NCBI GenBank assembly: GCA_033721915.1
Contig: JAWWAC010000072.1
Span: 1 to 13,322 of the forward strand
Length of the DNA stretch: 13,322 bases
Origin: REBR01 sp033721915
GTDB lineage: Bacteria > Pseudomonadota > Gammaproteobacteria > Pseudomonadales > Oleiphilaceae
Direction of reading: 5' to 3'
Below are positions 13,213-13,322 of this stretch, one piece after another. The translations under genes were made by a program, and so were the position numbers. Below the pieces are notes generated by a model. That model was not told where the DNA came from, searched no databases, and saw only the letters and a list, made by a program, of their open reading frames with translations. How positions within the stretch are numbered: position 1 is the first letter of the stretch; every line of letters starts with the position of its first letter.

Positions 13213-13322
13213 TTACCAGCCGGTGACTTCTTCCAGTGCCTTGCCGATATCCGCCAGGCTGCGGACGGTTTTGACACCGGCATCCTGCAGTGCCTGGAAC
13301 TTGTCGTCGGCGGTGCCCTTGC
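13213..13322 (-). CDS. sucD: Succinyl-CoA synthetase alpha subunit SucD, C-terminal end only
   Basis: The visible 35 codons read [15 protein letters not shown] followed by [20 protein letters not shown] and a TAA stop. This closely matches the end of E. coli-type SucD ([21 protein letters not shown]..). SucD binds CoA and is phosphorylated on a histidine (outside this window) while converting succinyl-CoA to succinate with ATP or GTP formation in the TCA cycle. The rest of the gene, and presumably sucC upstream of it, lies beyond the window edge. The terminator just downstream shows sucD is the last gene of its transcript. Confidence 0.9.
   Translation of the reverse strand, partial: [35 protein letters not shown]

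Noticed and set aside
13077..13283. Minus-strand open frame of 68 codons across the sucD end
   Set aside because: It runs through the sucD tail in another frame, the terminator and the palindrome; the SucD frame is clearly the coding one.
1..13322. Defence island, prophage, insertion sequence or CRISPR array
   Set aside because: No transposase, integrase, phage or Cas motif, spaced direct-repeat array or tRNA-flanked boundary is visible; apart from the lone antitoxin the genes are metabolic, repair or signalling.

Overview
This window looks like chromosomal DNA of a high-GC gammaproteobacterium. The pointers are the DGC-type and TIGR02647-type genes, a gammaproteobacterial-style SucD tail, strongly acidic surface-protein segments and CTG-rich codon use. 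A moderately halophilic lineage is possible, but that is inference only. Most genes lie on the minus strand. No mobile element, CRISPR array, tRNA or rRNA was seen.

Region 1 (1-4202, minus) is one uninterrupted reading frame for a double-length UvrA. It holds a complete two-ABC UvrA unit followed head-to-tail by a second UvrA unit that runs off the window edge. Region 2 (4203-4687) is a divergent intergenic stretch with a perfect 14-bp palindrome, followed by a small plus-strand VapB-type antitoxin gene that has no VapC toxin next to it.

Region 3 (4688-7273, minus) is a molybdate importer operon read modA-modB-modC: periplasmic binding protein, permease and ATPase. Region 4 (7349-10666, minus) holds a 653-residue aconitase and, upstream of it, a membrane-bound GGDEF diguanylate cyclase whose inhibitory I-site is lost. 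The end of the aconitase gene carries a hairpin plus U-run that overlaps the first possible modA start codon.

Region 5 (10870-11965, plus) holds a small outer-membrane beta-barrel protein and a TIGR02647-family small protein, each followed by conspicuous inverted-repeat structure. Region 6 (12075-13322, minus) holds a Mut7-C RNase-domain/zinc-ribbon protein and, directly upstream with no spacing, a small lipoprotein. Both appear to be driven by a promoter at about 13084-13112. The window ends in the last 35 codons of sucD, which has a textbook terminator next to a 28-bp perfect palindrome.

The genes are mostly housekeeping: DNA repair, molybdate uptake, TCA-cycle enzymes (aconitase, succinyl-CoA synthetase) and c-di-GMP signalling. 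No clear new multi-gene system was found. The most unusual items are the tandem UvrA fusion, the orphan antitoxin, the I-site-less cyclase with a basic insert, several intergenic palindromes, and a window-wide preference for the codon pair NCA-CTG that makes CAGTG strongly strand-asymmetric.
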